The notes: generated from the letters alone by a model not told the origin. Numbered from the stretch's first letter, positions 41,286 to 50,401 are shown. The stretch is 64,000 nt of DNA from Actinomadura bangladeshensis (GCF_004348335.1 NZ_SMJW01000001.1:78839-142838); one strand, 5' to 3'. Numbers and translations: made by a program.

Positions 41286-42125
41286 TCACCCGCGCAGGGT
41301 GCTGACGTAGCCCTTCATGGCCGTGCGCTGCATGAACGCGTAGCCGGCCAGCACCGGGGCGAGTGCGATCAGCGTGCTGGCGAAGATCAGCGGCCAGTCG
41401 GCGGAGAACCTGCCGACCAGGGTGTAGACCGCCACGGGCAGGGTCACCCGGTCGGTGCCGCCCACGACCACCAGCGCGACGAAGAAGTCGTTCCAGACGA
41501 ACAGGCCGGTCAGCGCCGCCACCACCCCGGTGGCCGGGCGGGCCAGGGGGAAGACGATCCGCGCCAGGATCCGCAGGGACGAGGCACCGTCCACCCGGGC
41601 GGCCTCCTCGTAGGCGGCCGGCAGCCCCCGGATGAACCCCGCGTACAGGAAGACGGCCAGGGGTGTCTGCAGCCCCAGGTAGACCAGGATCAGCCCGGCG
41701 CGCGTCCCGGCCAGCCCCGTGTCCACGAGGAACACGTACAGCGGGATGACGCCGAGCTGGATCGGCATGATCATCGCGAGCATGAACAGGCCGGACAGCA
41801 GCCCCGACAGCCGGGACGTCCGGCGGGCCAGCACGTAGCCGGCGGGCGCGGCCGTGAGCACGAGCAGCAGCACCACCACCGCCGTCGTCAGGACGCTGTT
41901 GAACAGGGCCTGGCCGAACGAGACCGTGCCTCCGCCCGCCTGCTCCCAGGCCTGGGCCAGGTTGGCGGTCGTCGGGCTCGACGGCGGCGCGAACGACGAA
42001 CCCGCCGCCTCGCCCGGCGTCTTGAACGCCGTCGTCACGACGAAGTAGATCGGCATCAGCACCGGGATCGCCGCGACCCACAGGCCGGCCTCCCGGAACG
42101 CCGTCCATCGCGAGTACCCGTGCAT
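41286..42125 (-). CDS. carbohydrate ABC transporter permease (MalG type)
   Basis: A 279-residue permease with six predicted membrane helices and the MalG EAA loop EEAARVDGASSLRILARIVFPLARP. The N-terminal helix (AGLWVAAIPVLMPIYFVVTTAFKTPGE) is standard. ATG at 42125 overlaps the stop of the MalF-type gene by one base. It forms the pore with that protein. No ATPase gene lies in the operon, so a shared MsiK-like ATPase elsewhere is expected, as is usual for actinobacterial sugar importers. Confidence 0.92.
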   Translation of the reverse strand: MHGYSRWTAFREAGLWVAAIPVLMPIYFVVTTAFKTPGEAAGSSFAPPSSPTTANLAQAWEQAGGGTVSFGQALFNSVLTTAVVVLLLVLTAAPAGYVLARRTSRLSGLLSGLFMLAMIMPIQLGVIPLYVFLVDTGLAGTRAGLILVYLGLQTPLAVFLYAGFIRGLPAAYEEAARVDGASSLRILARIVFPLARPATGVVAALTGLFVWNDFFVALVVVGGTDRVTLPVAVYTLVGRFSADWPLIFASTLIALAPVLAGYAFMQRTAMKGYVSTLRG

Positions 42126-43063
42126 CACCGGCTCCTTGAGCGCAGCAGGCGCACCTGCACGAAGCAGACGGCGAACACCAGGGCGACCAGCAGCAGGGCG
42201 ACCGCCGCGCTGTAGCCGTACCGGCCGGTGACGAACGCCTGCTTGTAGACGTAGGTTCCGAGCGTCTCGCTGGCTCCGGACGGCCCGCCGCCGGTGAGCG
42301 CCATCACCTGGTCGAACGCCATGAACGCGAGGATCGTCGACAGGACCGTGCCCACCATCACCGAGGGGAGCAGCAGCGGCAGCGTGACATGGCGGAAGGA
42401 CCGCCAGGCCCCGGCGCCGTCCACCGCCGCCGCCTCCAGCACCTCGGTCTGGACGCCCTGGAGGCCGGCCGTGTAGATCAGCATGTGCAGGCCGGAGAAC
42501 TGCCACACCATCACCACGACGACCATCAGCAGAGCGGTCGCCGGGCTGCCCAGCCACGGATGCGCGGCGGCCCCCAGGCCGCCGGCCCGGAGCGCCTCGT
42601 TGAGCGGGCCGCCGGCGTCCAGGATGTACTTCCACACGTAGGCGACCACGAGCGGGCTCACGACCGCCGGGAGGAAGAACACGGTCCGCAGCACGTTGCG
42701 GGTCCTGAGCGAGCGGGCCAGCCCGAGCGCCAGGCCCAGCCCCACGGCGTTCACCCCGACCACGTAGAGGACGGTCAGCACCATGGTGTGGAGCAGGACG
42801 CCCCGGCCCTCCGGCTCGGTCAGGAACTCGCGGAAGTTCCCGAGCCCTGTCCAGCCCGGTGACGTCAGGCCGTCCCAGTCCGTGAACGCGTACCCCGCGC
42901 CGAGCAGCGACGGTCCCAGCAGCAGCCCGAAGCAGAGCAGGGTGGACGGTATGAGGAACGACATGGGCACCCGGTGGACGGCGCGCCGCCGGCGCCCGCC
43001 GGCAGCGCGCCGCCGGGCCGGGGCCGCCCGGTGCCCTGCCCTCAGGGCGCCGTGGGCGTCCAC
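42125..43063 (-). CDS. carbohydrate ABC transporter permease (MalF type)
   Basis: A 312-residue permease. A basic cytoplasmic N-terminus precedes the first helix (FLIPSTLLCFGLLLGPSLLG) and the AFTDWDG motif; the EAA loop is LEAAAVDGAGAWRSFRHVTLPLLLP. The GTG at 43063 gives the Arg-rich tail normal for this family and overlaps the binding-protein gene by 22 bases; the ATG at 42964 would be a shorter alternative without a ribosome site. It pairs with the MalG-type permease downstream. Confidence 0.88.
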   Translation of the reverse strand: MDAHGALRAGHRAAPARRRAAGGRRRRAVHRVPMSFLIPSTLLCFGLLLGPSLLGAGYAFTDWDGLTSPGWTGLGNFREFLTEPEGRGVLLHTMVLTVLYVVGVNAVGLGLALGLARSLRTRNVLRTVFFLPAVVSPLVVAYVWKYILDAGGPLNEALRAGGLGAAAHPWLGSPATALLMVVVVMVWQFSGLHMLIYTAGLQGVQTEVLEAAAVDGAGAWRSFRHVTLPLLLPSVMVGTVLSTILAFMAFDQVMALTGGGPSGASETLGTYVYKQAFVTGRYGYSAAVALLLVALVFAVCFVQVRLLRSRSR

Positions 43064-44316
43064 GCCTCGTCCATTCCCTTGAGGACGCCCTCCGGCGTCT
43101 CCTTGCCGAGGAGCAGCTTGGTCATGCCGCTGTCCAGGCGCGTCCCGACCTCTGGGTTCAGCCAGTTCTGGTCCATGATCGGGGCGGTCTTGCCGGCGGT
43201 GAGGTAGAGGGTGAGCGCCTCGGCGTAGTCGGGCACGCCCGGGTCGTCCTTGCTCGCGGGAATGCCGGGGATGCTGTCGTCGATCTCGCTGTACCTGACC
43301 CGGTTCTCCGCGTAGAAGTCGAGGAACTTGCGGGCGAGGTCGCGGTTCGCGGCCTTCCCGGGGACGGCCAGACCGCTCACGGGGGCTGACGGCACGCGCA
43401 CCGCGGACGGGTCGTCGCCGCCCGGGAAGGCGAACATCGCCAGGCGCGCCTCTGGGTCACCGGCCATGAACAGCGGCATCGTCGCCGTCGGCGCGATCGC
43501 CATGAGCGACTTCCCCTGGCCGAGGGAGCGGGCGGCGGCCTCCTGCGACACACCGGTGGCGCTCTTGTCGAAGCAGCCCTCGTCCTTCATGGTGGAGAAC
43601 CGTTCGATCGCCTTCTTCCAGCCAGGTGTGCCGGCGAACGTGGTCTCGCCCTTCACCCGCTGCTCGCCCGCCCGGGGGTTGTCGGCGAAGACGGTCGAGG
43701 CGGCGAGCGCGAAGACCGCCCAGCGCGCCATGGCGGACCCCTGCTGAGCGCCGAAGGCGAACGCGACCGTGCCGTCCCCCGCGGTCTCGCGGCAGATCGC
43801 CAGCACGTCCCCGAACGTCTCGGGGACCCGCAGGTCCCGCTTCTTGAAGGTCTCCGGGTTGTAGAAGACGCCGATGGACGTCGAGTCGACCGGCAGCGCG
43901 TAGGTCTTGCCCTCCTTCTTCGACACCGCCGCGCCCGGACCGGTGACCAGGTTCGTCCAGGGCGCCCCGCTGAGATCGGCGACCAGCCCCTTGTCGGCGA
44001 GCACGAGGACATTGCCCGCGTCGCCGTAGCCGAGGAGCATCCGGGCCACGTCCGGCACCCGGTTACCGCTGAGCTGCCTGCGCAGGGTCTCCGAGTACTG
44101 CGTGTACGGGGTCTTCTGCACGGTGACCTTGACTCCCGCGTTCGCCTTCTCGAACTCGGCGGCCGCCGTGTCGAGGGGATCCTTGCCCTGCCCGGTGTCC
44201 CACGCCGCGACGCGGAGTTCGCCGTCGCCGCCGGAGCCGGCGCCCCCGCAGCCGGCCGCCAGGAGCAGCGACGCCGACAGGGCCAGAGGCAGGAGCACAC
44301 CGTTCGATCTCGTCAT
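43042..44316 (-). CDS. sugar-binding lipoprotein of an ABC transporter (family 1)
   Basis: A 424-residue extracellular binding protein. The signal peptide ends in the lipobox SLLLAAGC, so it is lipid-anchored. The family 1 pattern follows: LRVAAWDTGQGKDPLDTAAAEFEKANAGVKVTV, YALPVDSTSIGVFYNPETFKK and repeated LAVPGKAANRDLARKFLDFY near the end. It captures a sugar or glycoside for the two permeases. The ATG at 44316 overlaps the rhamnosidase stop by four bases, linking glycosidase and importer. Confidence 0.92.
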   Translation of the reverse strand: MTRSNGVLLPLALSASLLLAAGCGGAGSGGDGELRVAAWDTGQGKDPLDTAAAEFEKANAGVKVTVQKTPYTQYSETLRRQLSGNRVPDVARMLLGYGDAGNVLVLADKGLVADLSGAPWTNLVTGPGAAVSKKEGKTYALPVDSTSIGVFYNPETFKKRDLRVPETFGDVLAICRETAGDGTVAFAFGAQQGSAMARWAVFALAASTVFADNPRAGEQRVKGETTFAGTPGWKKAIERFSTMKDEGCFDKSATGVSQEAAARSLGQGKSLMAIAPTATMPLFMAGDPEARLAMFAFPGGDDPSAVRVPSAPVSGLAVPGKAANRDLARKFLDFYAENRVRYSEIDDSIPGIPASKDDPGVPDYAEALTLYLTAGKTAPIMDQNWLNPEVGTRLDSGMTKLLLGKETPEGVLKGMDEAWTPTAP

Positions 44317-47087
44317 GGCCGCGTTCCTTTCGAGGTGAGGTGGAGGCGGTGGGTGCCGCCGCCCACGGTCAGGACGAGCTCGTCGCCGTCGTGCCGCGAG
44401 AAGGGCACGGGGACGCCGTCCTTGGTGAGCCGGGGGTCGCCGAGGCCGCCGCAGGGCAGCCGGATCTCCGCCTCGGCGGACGGCGGGACGGTGAGCGTCA
44501 CGTGCAGCCCGCTCGCGTCGGCCCGCCAGTCGATCGCCGCGTCGCCCCGGACGGTGCGCACCCGCGCACGGGCGTGGGTGAGGCGGTGGGTGAGGCTGGG
44601 CCGGACGAGGATGCGCCGCCAGCCCGGAGCCGCCGGGGTCAGCCCCGCGACGTCGTTGTAGAGGAACTTCTCGATCATCGCCAGCAGCTTCATGTTGCGG
44701 CTGAACGTGGGGTCGCCGCCCCAGGTCTCCCAGATGGTGGTGGCGCCCCGCTCCACCTGGTCGCCCCAGCTGGGGAAGGTCGTCCGGGTGGCGATCTCGT
44801 ACATCGTCTCCGCCGCCCCGCCGGTCAGCACGTGCTGCAGCGCGGCGGTGCCCATCGTCCCGGTGGAGAGGTGGCCGCCGTCGCGGGCGATCTCCTCGAT
44901 CAGCCCGGACAGCGCACGGTCGCGATGCTCGTCGGGGACGAGCCCGAACCACAGCGGCATGGCGCAAGAGGTCTGCGAACCGGTGGCGTAGCTCGCGTCG
45001 GCCTCGTCGAAGAACCGCTCGTTGAAGGCGCATCGGATGTCCTCCGCCAGCTCCCGGTAGCGGGCTGCGTCGGCGGTCTCCCCGATCGTCTCGGCCGCGT
45101 CGGCGGTCATCGAGGTGACGGCGAAGAACCAGGCGGTGGAGGTCAACTCGACCGGCGTGCGCTTGGGGAAGACGCTGCACGTCCCGTCCGGCTGCGGCTC
45201 CATGTGGTCGCCGAGGCCCTCGGCGACGATGAGGCCCTCCGACCGCGACCTGAGGAACTCCACCCCGCGCCGCATCCCCGGGTAGTGCCGTTCGAGGATG
45301 GTGCGGTCGCCGTAGAAGCGGTACAGGTTCCAGGCGATGCTCGGGTACGACGTCATCGCGAAGTCGGGCTGCGCTCCGTAGGGCCAGTACATGACGTACT
45401 CGAAGTCGTCGGGCACGTCGTAGCCCTCGGGCGCCTCCATCGCGATCTTGCCGCGCCAGTGGATCGGGCAGATCAGCGGGAAGCGGCCGTCCGGGAGCTG
45501 GGTGTCGGCGAGGTCGTCCAGCCACTTGAGCCAGAACCGGGCCGCGTCGAAGTCGTACAGGTAGTCCTCGACCGCCCAGCCCGGGTCACCGACCCAGCCG
45601 ACCCGCTCGTAGCGCTCGGCGGCGTCCTGGGGGAAGCCCTGGAAACTGGTGCGCAGCGTCCACAGTACGTTGCGGTGGATCTTGTTCAGGAGGGCATCGG
45701 AGCAGGTGAACTCGCCCGCCTCCGGCAGGTCGGAGTGGACGACCCGGCCCTCGGCCCCGAGCACCGCCGTCTCGGGACCCGGCGTCGTGATCTCGACATG
45801 GCGGAAGCCGTGCAAGGTGAACCTCGGCTCCCAGACCTCCTCGCCCTCTCCCTTCAGGACATAGGTGTCGGTCTGCCGTGCGGGGAGCCAGGCGTTCATG
45901 TTGGCGTCGTCGTCCGGCTCGCCGTCGCCGGTGAGTTCCCCGAAGTGCCGCAGGACGACTTCCGCGCCGGCCGGACCGGATACCCTGACCCGGGTCCAGC
46001 CCGAGAAGTGCTGGCCGAAGTCGGCGATCACGGCGCCGTCCCGGCCGGTCAGCGTGCGCACCGGCGCGAGCGTCTCGACCACACGGACCGGCTGGAGGAG
46101 CTGGGCGGTGAGGCGGGCCTCCGGCGGGTCGACGACGGTGACGGGAGCCCAGGCGGATGCGTCGAAGCCGGGCGCGTCCCAGCCCGGGGTCTCGCGCCGG
46201 GCGTCGTAGCGCTCGCCGTGGCCGTAGTCGTTGTAGGTGATGGCACCGGGCCCCGTCCGCCAGCCCTCGCCGGTGGCCACGACCGACCGGCGGCCGTCCG
46301 ACGTCTCGATCTCGATCTGGAGCAGGGCGCGCGGCCGGTCTCCGTAGGGCGTTCGCGGCATCGGGCCGGGACCGACGTCCGCCTCGGCGCTGTACCAGCC
46401 GTGTCCCAGCATCAGCCCGGTCGCGTTCGCCCCGGGCTTGAGCAGGCCGGTGACGTCGTAGACGGAGTAGAGCACCCGCGGATCGGGGATGCGCGCCGGC
46501 TTGCCGTCGCCGTCGTACAAATCGGGGTCGTGGTCGTAGGAGGTGTTGGCCGGGTCGAGCACCCGGTCGCCGACGCGCTCACCGTTCAGCCGGAGCTCGT
46601 AGCAGCCGAGCGCGGCGACGTAGGCGCGGGCCCGCCGGACGTCGCCCGGCACGTCGAAGCCGGTGCGCAGCAGCGGGGAGGAGACGTCCGCGCCGCCGCC
46701 GATCCAGCGGGCCTCCCAGCCGGCCGGATCGAGCAGGCCCGTCTCGAAGCTCGCCGCCGCGGCGAACGGGCCGGGTCCGGCACCCTCGCCCCAGAGCCGG
46801 ACGGTCCACCAGTACCGCCGCCGGGACGCCAGCGGGGAACCCCGGTAGGAGACGCCGTTCACTTCGCCGGTCTCGACGCGTCCGGAATCCCACGCGTCCC
46901 CGTCGCCCCGGGCCAGCCGGTCCGGGTCCGTGGCCACCAGCACCTGGTAGGCCCGCTGGGGCCCGCTGGGCACCCAGCCGAACGCCGGAGCGGCCACGTC
47001 GATGCCGAGCGGTTCCTCCAGATGCTCGCATCGCAGCCGGCCGGCGCGCGGGGGCGTCGCCGGCGTTTCGTCGCGGTGTAGGGGCAT
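44313..47087 (-). CDS. alpha-L-rhamnosidase (GH78 family)
   Basis: A 924-residue GH78 enzyme. Domain order is the N-terminal fibronectin-like part (LRCEHLEEPLGIDVAAPAFGW), the Bac_rhamnosid_N beta domain (about residues 150-330, RARAYVAALGCYELRLNGERVGD), the (alpha/alpha)6 barrel with YERVGWVGDPGWAVEDYLYDFD carrying the usual acid residues, GDQVERGATTIWETWGGDPTFSRN with the general-base Glu, and a C-terminal beta domain. It removes terminal L-rhamnose from a glycoside. There is no signal peptide, so it acts in the cytoplasm after import. ATG at 47087 with GGAG eight bases away is preferred. It is the first gene of the operon. Confidence 0.93.
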   Translation of the reverse strand: MPLHRDETPATPPRAGRLRCEHLEEPLGIDVAAPAFGWVPSGPQRAYQVLVATDPDRLARGDGDAWDSGRVETGEVNGVSYRGSPLASRRRYWWTVRLWGEGAGPGPFAAAASFETGLLDPAGWEARWIGGGADVSSPLLRTGFDVPGDVRRARAYVAALGCYELRLNGERVGDRVLDPANTSYDHDPDLYDGDGKPARIPDPRVLYSVYDVTGLLKPGANATGLMLGHGWYSAEADVGPGPMPRTPYGDRPRALLQIEIETSDGRRSVVATGEGWRTGPGAITYNDYGHGERYDARRETPGWDAPGFDASAWAPVTVVDPPEARLTAQLLQPVRVVETLAPVRTLTGRDGAVIADFGQHFSGWTRVRVSGPAGAEVVLRHFGELTGDGEPDDDANMNAWLPARQTDTYVLKGEGEEVWEPRFTLHGFRHVEITTPGPETAVLGAEGRVVHSDLPEAGEFTCSDALLNKIHRNVLWTLRTSFQGFPQDAAERYERVGWVGDPGWAVEDYLYDFDAARFWLKWLDDLADTQLPDGRFPLICPIHWRGKIAMEAPEGYDVPDDFEYVMYWPYGAQPDFAMTSYPSIAWNLYRFYGDRTILERHYPGMRRGVEFLRSRSEGLIVAEGLGDHMEPQPDGTCSVFPKRTPVELTSTAWFFAVTSMTADAAETIGETADAARYRELAEDIRCAFNERFFDEADASYATGSQTSCAMPLWFGLVPDEHRDRALSGLIEEIARDGGHLSTGTMGTAALQHVLTGGAAETMYEIATRTTFPSWGDQVERGATTIWETWGGDPTFSRNMKLLAMIEKFLYNDVAGLTPAAPGWRRILVRPSLTHRLTHARARVRTVRGDAAIDWRADASGLHVTLTVPPSAEAEIRLPCGGLGDPRLTKDGVPVPFSRHDGDELVLTVGGGTHRLHLTSKGTRP

Positions 47088-47153
47088 CGGCAGGCTCCGA
47101 TCTGGTGGCGAGAGTGCGTCCGGCGGCCGCGGCCCCGGGGTCATGCCGTACCG

Positions 47154-47197
47154 ATGACCTGTACGCATGACTTGGATATATGACCTGGACGCATGAC
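47154..47197. promoter_or_regulatory. two direct operator-like repeats before the rhamnosidase operon
   Basis: ATGACCTGTACGCATGAC (47154-47171) and ATGACCTGGACGCATGAC (47180-47197) differ at one position and start 26 bases apart. Both contain the TGACCTG half of the operator seen before the TetR gene and the amidase operon. They lie 67-110 bases upstream of the rhamnosidase start. Confidence 0.6.
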
Positions 47198-47284
47198 CAA
47201 AACTGTTCACCGAGTATCCGCAACCCGCTCACCGGTGTCAACAGGGATGCGAGGGCGGATCCGGCGACACTCCGCGCTACACTT

Positions 47285-47303
47285 GGTCAAGTGACCTGTT
47301 CAT
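47285..47303. promoter_or_regulatory. TetR-type operator before the TetR gene
   Basis: GGTCAAGTGACCTGTTCAT lies 53 bases before the regulator start and can form GGTCAnnTGACC. It matches the amidase operator at 37606 in 17 of 19 positions. Autoregulation plus control of the distant operon is inferred. Confidence 0.65.
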
Positions 47304-47355
47304 CTGCCGCGCACTCCCCGGCGCGGTGGAACCCGCCTTCATCCAGGAGCTCCAG

Positions 47356-47952
47356 ATGGCCTACCTGCCCGCCGAGGAACGCCGCCGCAGCATCGTCGAC
47401 GCCGCCGTCGTGGTGATCGCGTCACACGGCCTGGCCGGCGCCACCACCAGGCGGATCGCCGAACAGGCCGGGGCCCCGCTGGGGGCGCTGCACTACTGCT
47501 TCCGCAACAAGGCCGAGCTGATCGACATCGTCGCCGAGCGAGGCGCGACCATGCTGCGGGAGGCGTTCGACGACGTCGACCCCGCACGCGGCCTGGAGGC
47601 CACGATCCGGGACAGCGTCAGCGCCTACTGGCGGTGGGTACAGGCCAACCTGGGCCTCCAGCTGGCCCTTCTCGAACTGGGCATGTGGCGGATCCGGCAG
47701 GCCGCTGAAGGCGAGAGCGTGTACTCGATGTACGACGCCTTCGGCACCGACCTGCTCAAGCGCAACCTCGACCTCGCGGTCAAGGCCGAGGAGACCGCGC
47801 CCGCCATCACGGTCGAGGAGATCACCCGGTTCATCACCCACCGCTTCGACGGCATGATCCTGGAGTACGCGGCCTCCCACGACCGGGACGCCTGCCGGCG
47901 CCAGGCCGACCTGCTGGCCGAGGCCCTCGTCCTGCTCGCCCTTCCCGGCTGA
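47356..47952 (+). CDS. TetR family transcriptional regulator
   Basis: A 198-residue repressor. The helix-turn-helix covers about residues 10-55 (AAVVVIASHGLAGATTRRIAEQAG, then PLGALHYCFRNKAELI), with the family Tyr-Phe in HYCF. The C-terminal ligand domain is helical and of TetR_C type (DSVSAYWRWVQANLGLQLALLELGMW). ATG at 47356 follows CAGGAG; the GTG at 47326 is less well placed. It is divergent from the rhamnosidase operon, and operator-like repeats lie between them and also before the amidase operon 10 kb away. Confidence 0.92.
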   Translation: MAYLPAEERRRSIVDAAVVVIASHGLAGATTRRIAEQAGAPLGALHYCFRNKAELIDIVAERGATMLREAFDDVDPARGLEATIRDSVSAYWRWVQANLGLQLALLELGMWRIRQAAEGESVYSMYDAFGTDLLKRNLDLAVKAEETAPAITVEEITRFITHRFDGMILEYAASHDRDACRRQADLLAEALVLLALPG

Positions 47953-47981
47953 TCCCCCGCGCCGCCGTTGCGGCCCTGCGC

Positions 47982-48731
47982 TCAGCCCGTCCTCAGCCCG
48001 CCGTTGACATCGACGGTGGCGCCCGTCGTGAACGCGGCCTCCGGCGAGGCGAGCAGGCAGATCGTGTGCGCGACGTCCTCGGGCCGCCCGAGTCGTCCCA
48101 GCGGCACGGACGCGGCGAGCCGGTCGCGCACACCGGGGTCGAGCGCACTGGTCATCGGCGTGCTCACCGGCCCTGGCGAGACGGCGTTCACCCGGATGCC
48201 CTCGGCGGCCAGCAGGCGGGCGAACGACCGGGTCATCGCCAGCACGGCCGCCTTGCTCGCCGCGTAGTGGACGCTGGTCGAGATGCCGCCGACCTGCCCG
48301 GCCAGCGACGCGACGTTGACGATCGCACGGTCACCGCCGGCCGCGCGCAGCAGCGCGATCGCCTCCTTGGTGAGGAAGAACGCGCCGCGGGCGTTGATCT
48401 CCATGACGGTGTCCCACTCGTCCGGCCCGATGTCCGGCCAGGCGGTGTAGGGGCATACGCCCGCGTTGTTGACCAAGACGTGCAGCGCCCCCCATTCGTC
48501 GCCGATCCGGGCCGTCAACCGCCGGACGTCGTCGATGGAGCGGACGTCCAGCCGCGACACCGCCGTCCGCACCCCGTGCGCGGCACACTCCTCGGCGGTC
48601 CGCCGGGCTCCGTCCTCGGCGCCCGAATAGGTGAGCCAGACGTCCATGCCGTGCCGGGCGAGCGAGCGCGCCGTCGCCGCGCCGATGCCGCCGCTCGCCC
48701 CGGTGACCAGGGCCATGCGCTCTCCGCTCAC
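47982..48731 (-). CDS. short-chain dehydrogenase/reductase
   Basis: A 249-residue classical SDR: VTGASGGIGAATARSLARHG, the NNAGVCPYTAWPD region, IVNVASLAGQVGG, and HYAASKAAVLAM for the Tyr/Lys pair. The C-terminus ATVDVNGGLRTG is standard. The GTG at 48731 overlaps the stop of the hydroxyacid dehydrogenase gene by four bases. In this context it could oxidise a sugar lactol or a 2-keto-3-deoxy-sugar acid. It ends 29 bases from the convergent TetR gene. Confidence 0.9.
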   Translation of the reverse strand: MSGERMALVTGASGGIGAATARSLARHGMDVWLTYSGAEDGARRTAEECAAHGVRTAVSRLDVRSIDDVRRLTARIGDEWGALHVLVNNAGVCPYTAWPDIGPDEWDTVMEINARGAFFLTKEAIALLRAAGGDRAIVNVASLAGQVGGISTSVHYAASKAAVLAMTRSFARLLAAEGIRVNAVSPGPVSTPMTSALDPGVRDRLAASVPLGRLGRPEDVAHTICLLASPEAAFTTGATVDVNGGLRTG

Positions 48732-49723
48732 GCGTCGCCTCCCTCGCGTGCGGCCGCGTACTCCGGGTTGACGATCGACGTAACCGTCCTGCCCCCGAGG
48801 AAGTCGGCGATCTGCCGGGCCGCGCGGCGCGGCAGTTCCGCGAGGGAGTCCGGCGAGTACCAGGCCGCGTGAGGCGTCAGGAGCACACCCGGCGCGCCGC
48901 GCAGCGGGCTGTCGGCGGGCAGGGGCTCCAGTTCGAACACATCGAGGGCCGCCCCGGCGACATGGCCCGTCGCCAGGGCGCCGGCGAGTGCCCCCTCGTC
49001 GATCAGCCCGCCCCGGCAGGTGTTCACGATCAGCACCCCCGGCCGCATCCGGGCGATGCTCTCGCCGTTCAGCAGGTGCCGGGTCCGCTCGGTCAGCGGC
49101 ACGTGGAGGGTGACGATGTCGGCGGCGGCCAGCGCCGGCGCCAGGCCGGCGGGCTCGTGACCGGCCGCCCGGACGGCCTCCTCCGCCACATTCGGGTCGT
49201 GCACCACCACCCGGAACCCGAGGGCGGCGGCGTGCGCGGCGGCGAGCGAGCCGATCCGGCCGAAGCCGATGACGGCCACGGTGGCCTTCGAGGGACGCAG
49301 CGCACCGGCCCCGTCGCCGGCCGCCGACCAGCGCCCGTCCCGCACCGCCCGGTCGAGGACGGGCAGCCGGCGCGCCAGCGCCGCGACCATGGCGATGGTG
49401 TGGGCCGCGACCTCCTCGACGCAGTAGTCGGGGGTGTTGGCCACGGCGACCCCGCGCGCGGTGGCGGCGGCGAGGTCGATCATGTCGTAACCGATTCCGA
49501 GGCGGCTGACGAATCGCAGCCGCTCCAGCCGGGCCAGCACGGGCGCGGTGACCGGAGCCCACTGCACCAGCAGCGCCGTCGCGTCCCGAGCGGCCTCGGC
49601 GACGTCCTCGGCCGTCCGGCAGGACGCGCGGCGGACCCGGAGCCCGGCCGCCTCGAGGATCCGCTCGGGCTCGTCGCCCGGCAGGTCGGAGTCGGTGATC
49701 ACGACCAGCGGCGGCTCAGTCAT
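48728..49723 (-). CDS. D-2-hydroxyacid dehydrogenase family protein
   Basis: A 331-residue NAD-dependent enzyme. The catalytic Arg lies in VNTCRGGLIDEGALAGAL, Glu in DVFELEP and His in LLTPHAAWYSP; the Rossmann loop is VAVIGFGRIGSLAAAHAAALG. It interconverts a D-2-hydroxy acid and a 2-keto acid. The start ATG at 49723 overlaps the GntR gene by eight bases. It is the second gene of a three-gene unit led by that regulator. Confidence 0.9.
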   Translation of the reverse strand: MTEPPLVVITDSDLPGDEPERILEAAGLRVRRASCRTAEDVAEAARDATALLVQWAPVTAPVLARLERLRFVSRLGIGYDMIDLAAATARGVAVANTPDYCVEEVAAHTIAMVAALARRLPVLDRAVRDGRWSAAGDGAGALRPSKATVAVIGFGRIGSLAAAHAAALGFRVVVHDPNVAEEAVRAAGHEPAGLAPALAAADIVTLHVPLTERTRHLLNGESIARMRPGVLIVNTCRGGLIDEGALAGALATGHVAGAALDVFELEPLPADSPLRGAPGVLLTPHAAWYSPDSLAELPRRAARQIADFLGGRTVTSIVNPEYAAAREGGDA

Positions 49724-50393
49724 CGGGATTCCCCTCGCCCAGTGTGCCGCGCAACCGCTCGGTGGCCAGTTCGATGTGGCGGCTCATCTCCGCACAGCCG
49801 GCCTCGGCGTCACCGCTGGCGATCGCGTCCAGCAGCTCATCGTGCGAGGAGGCGTGCCGTTCGAGCGCCTCGGGCTCCAGCGCCGCCGTCGCGGCGCGCA
49901 GGAACGCGCCGATCCGGCCGCGCAGGCCGGTGACCACCTCTCCCAGCATCCGGTGGTCGGCCAGTTCCCACAGCCGTTCGTGGAACTGCTGGTCGAGGTC
50001 GTACAGCCTGCCGAAGTCTCCGCGGGCGGCGGCGCGCCGCATCGATGCGACCATGCGGCGAAGCTCCTTCTCCTCCGCCGCGGTGAGCCGCTCCTGGACC
50101 CGGGTGACAACGAACCGCTCCAGCACGATGCGCAGCGAGGAGAGCTCGTCCAGCTCCCTGGGGGTGAGCGCGGCGACCCTGGCTCCTCGCCGCGGCGTGC
50201 GCTGGACGAGGCCCTCATCGGTCAGCCGCGTCAGCGCCTCGCGCACCGGGATGTGGCTGACGCCCAGCTCGGCGGCCAGCGTCCGCTCGACCAGGCGGGC
50301 GCCCGGCGGATAGCGGCCCTCGTGGATCGCCTCGCGGATCCGCCCGACGACCTGGTCGGCGAGGCTGTCGCCGGCAAGAGGATCAAGGGTCAT
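49716..50393 (-). CDS. GntR family regulator, FCD subfamily
   Basis: A 225-residue FCD regulator. The winged helix spans residues 10-75 (IREAIHEGRYPPGARLVERTLAAELGVSHIPVREAL), and the FCD domain carries the metal-ligand pattern DLDQQFHERLWELADHRML and HDELLDAIASGD with H. It differs clearly from the two regulators in the first half. Its promoter contains a 40-base perfect inverted repeat shared with the divergent SDR operon, so it likely represses both units. Confidence 0.92.
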   Translation of the reverse strand: MTLDPLAGDSLADQVVGRIREAIHEGRYPPGARLVERTLAAELGVSHIPVREALTRLTDEGLVQRTPRRGARVAALTPRELDELSSLRIVLERFVVTRVQERLTAAEEKELRRMVASMRRAAARGDFGRLYDLDQQFHERLWELADHRMLGEVVTGLRGRIGAFLRAATAALEPEALERHASSHDELLDAIASGDAEAGCAEMSRHIELATERLRGTLGEGNPDD

Positions 50394-50401
50394 GCGGAGA
50401 A

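Noticed and set aside
38740..47081. Very long open frames (over 850 codons) antisense to the formamidase-like and rhamnosidase genes
   Set aside because: They are by-products of extreme third-position GC. Their translations are rich in Arg, Gly, Pro and His without any family motif, while the opposite strand has complete domains.
47154..47197. Two direct 18-base repeats as a CRISPR-like array
   Set aside because: Only two units, an 8-base spacer and no cas genes. Promoter position and similarity to the TetR operator favour regulatory sites.
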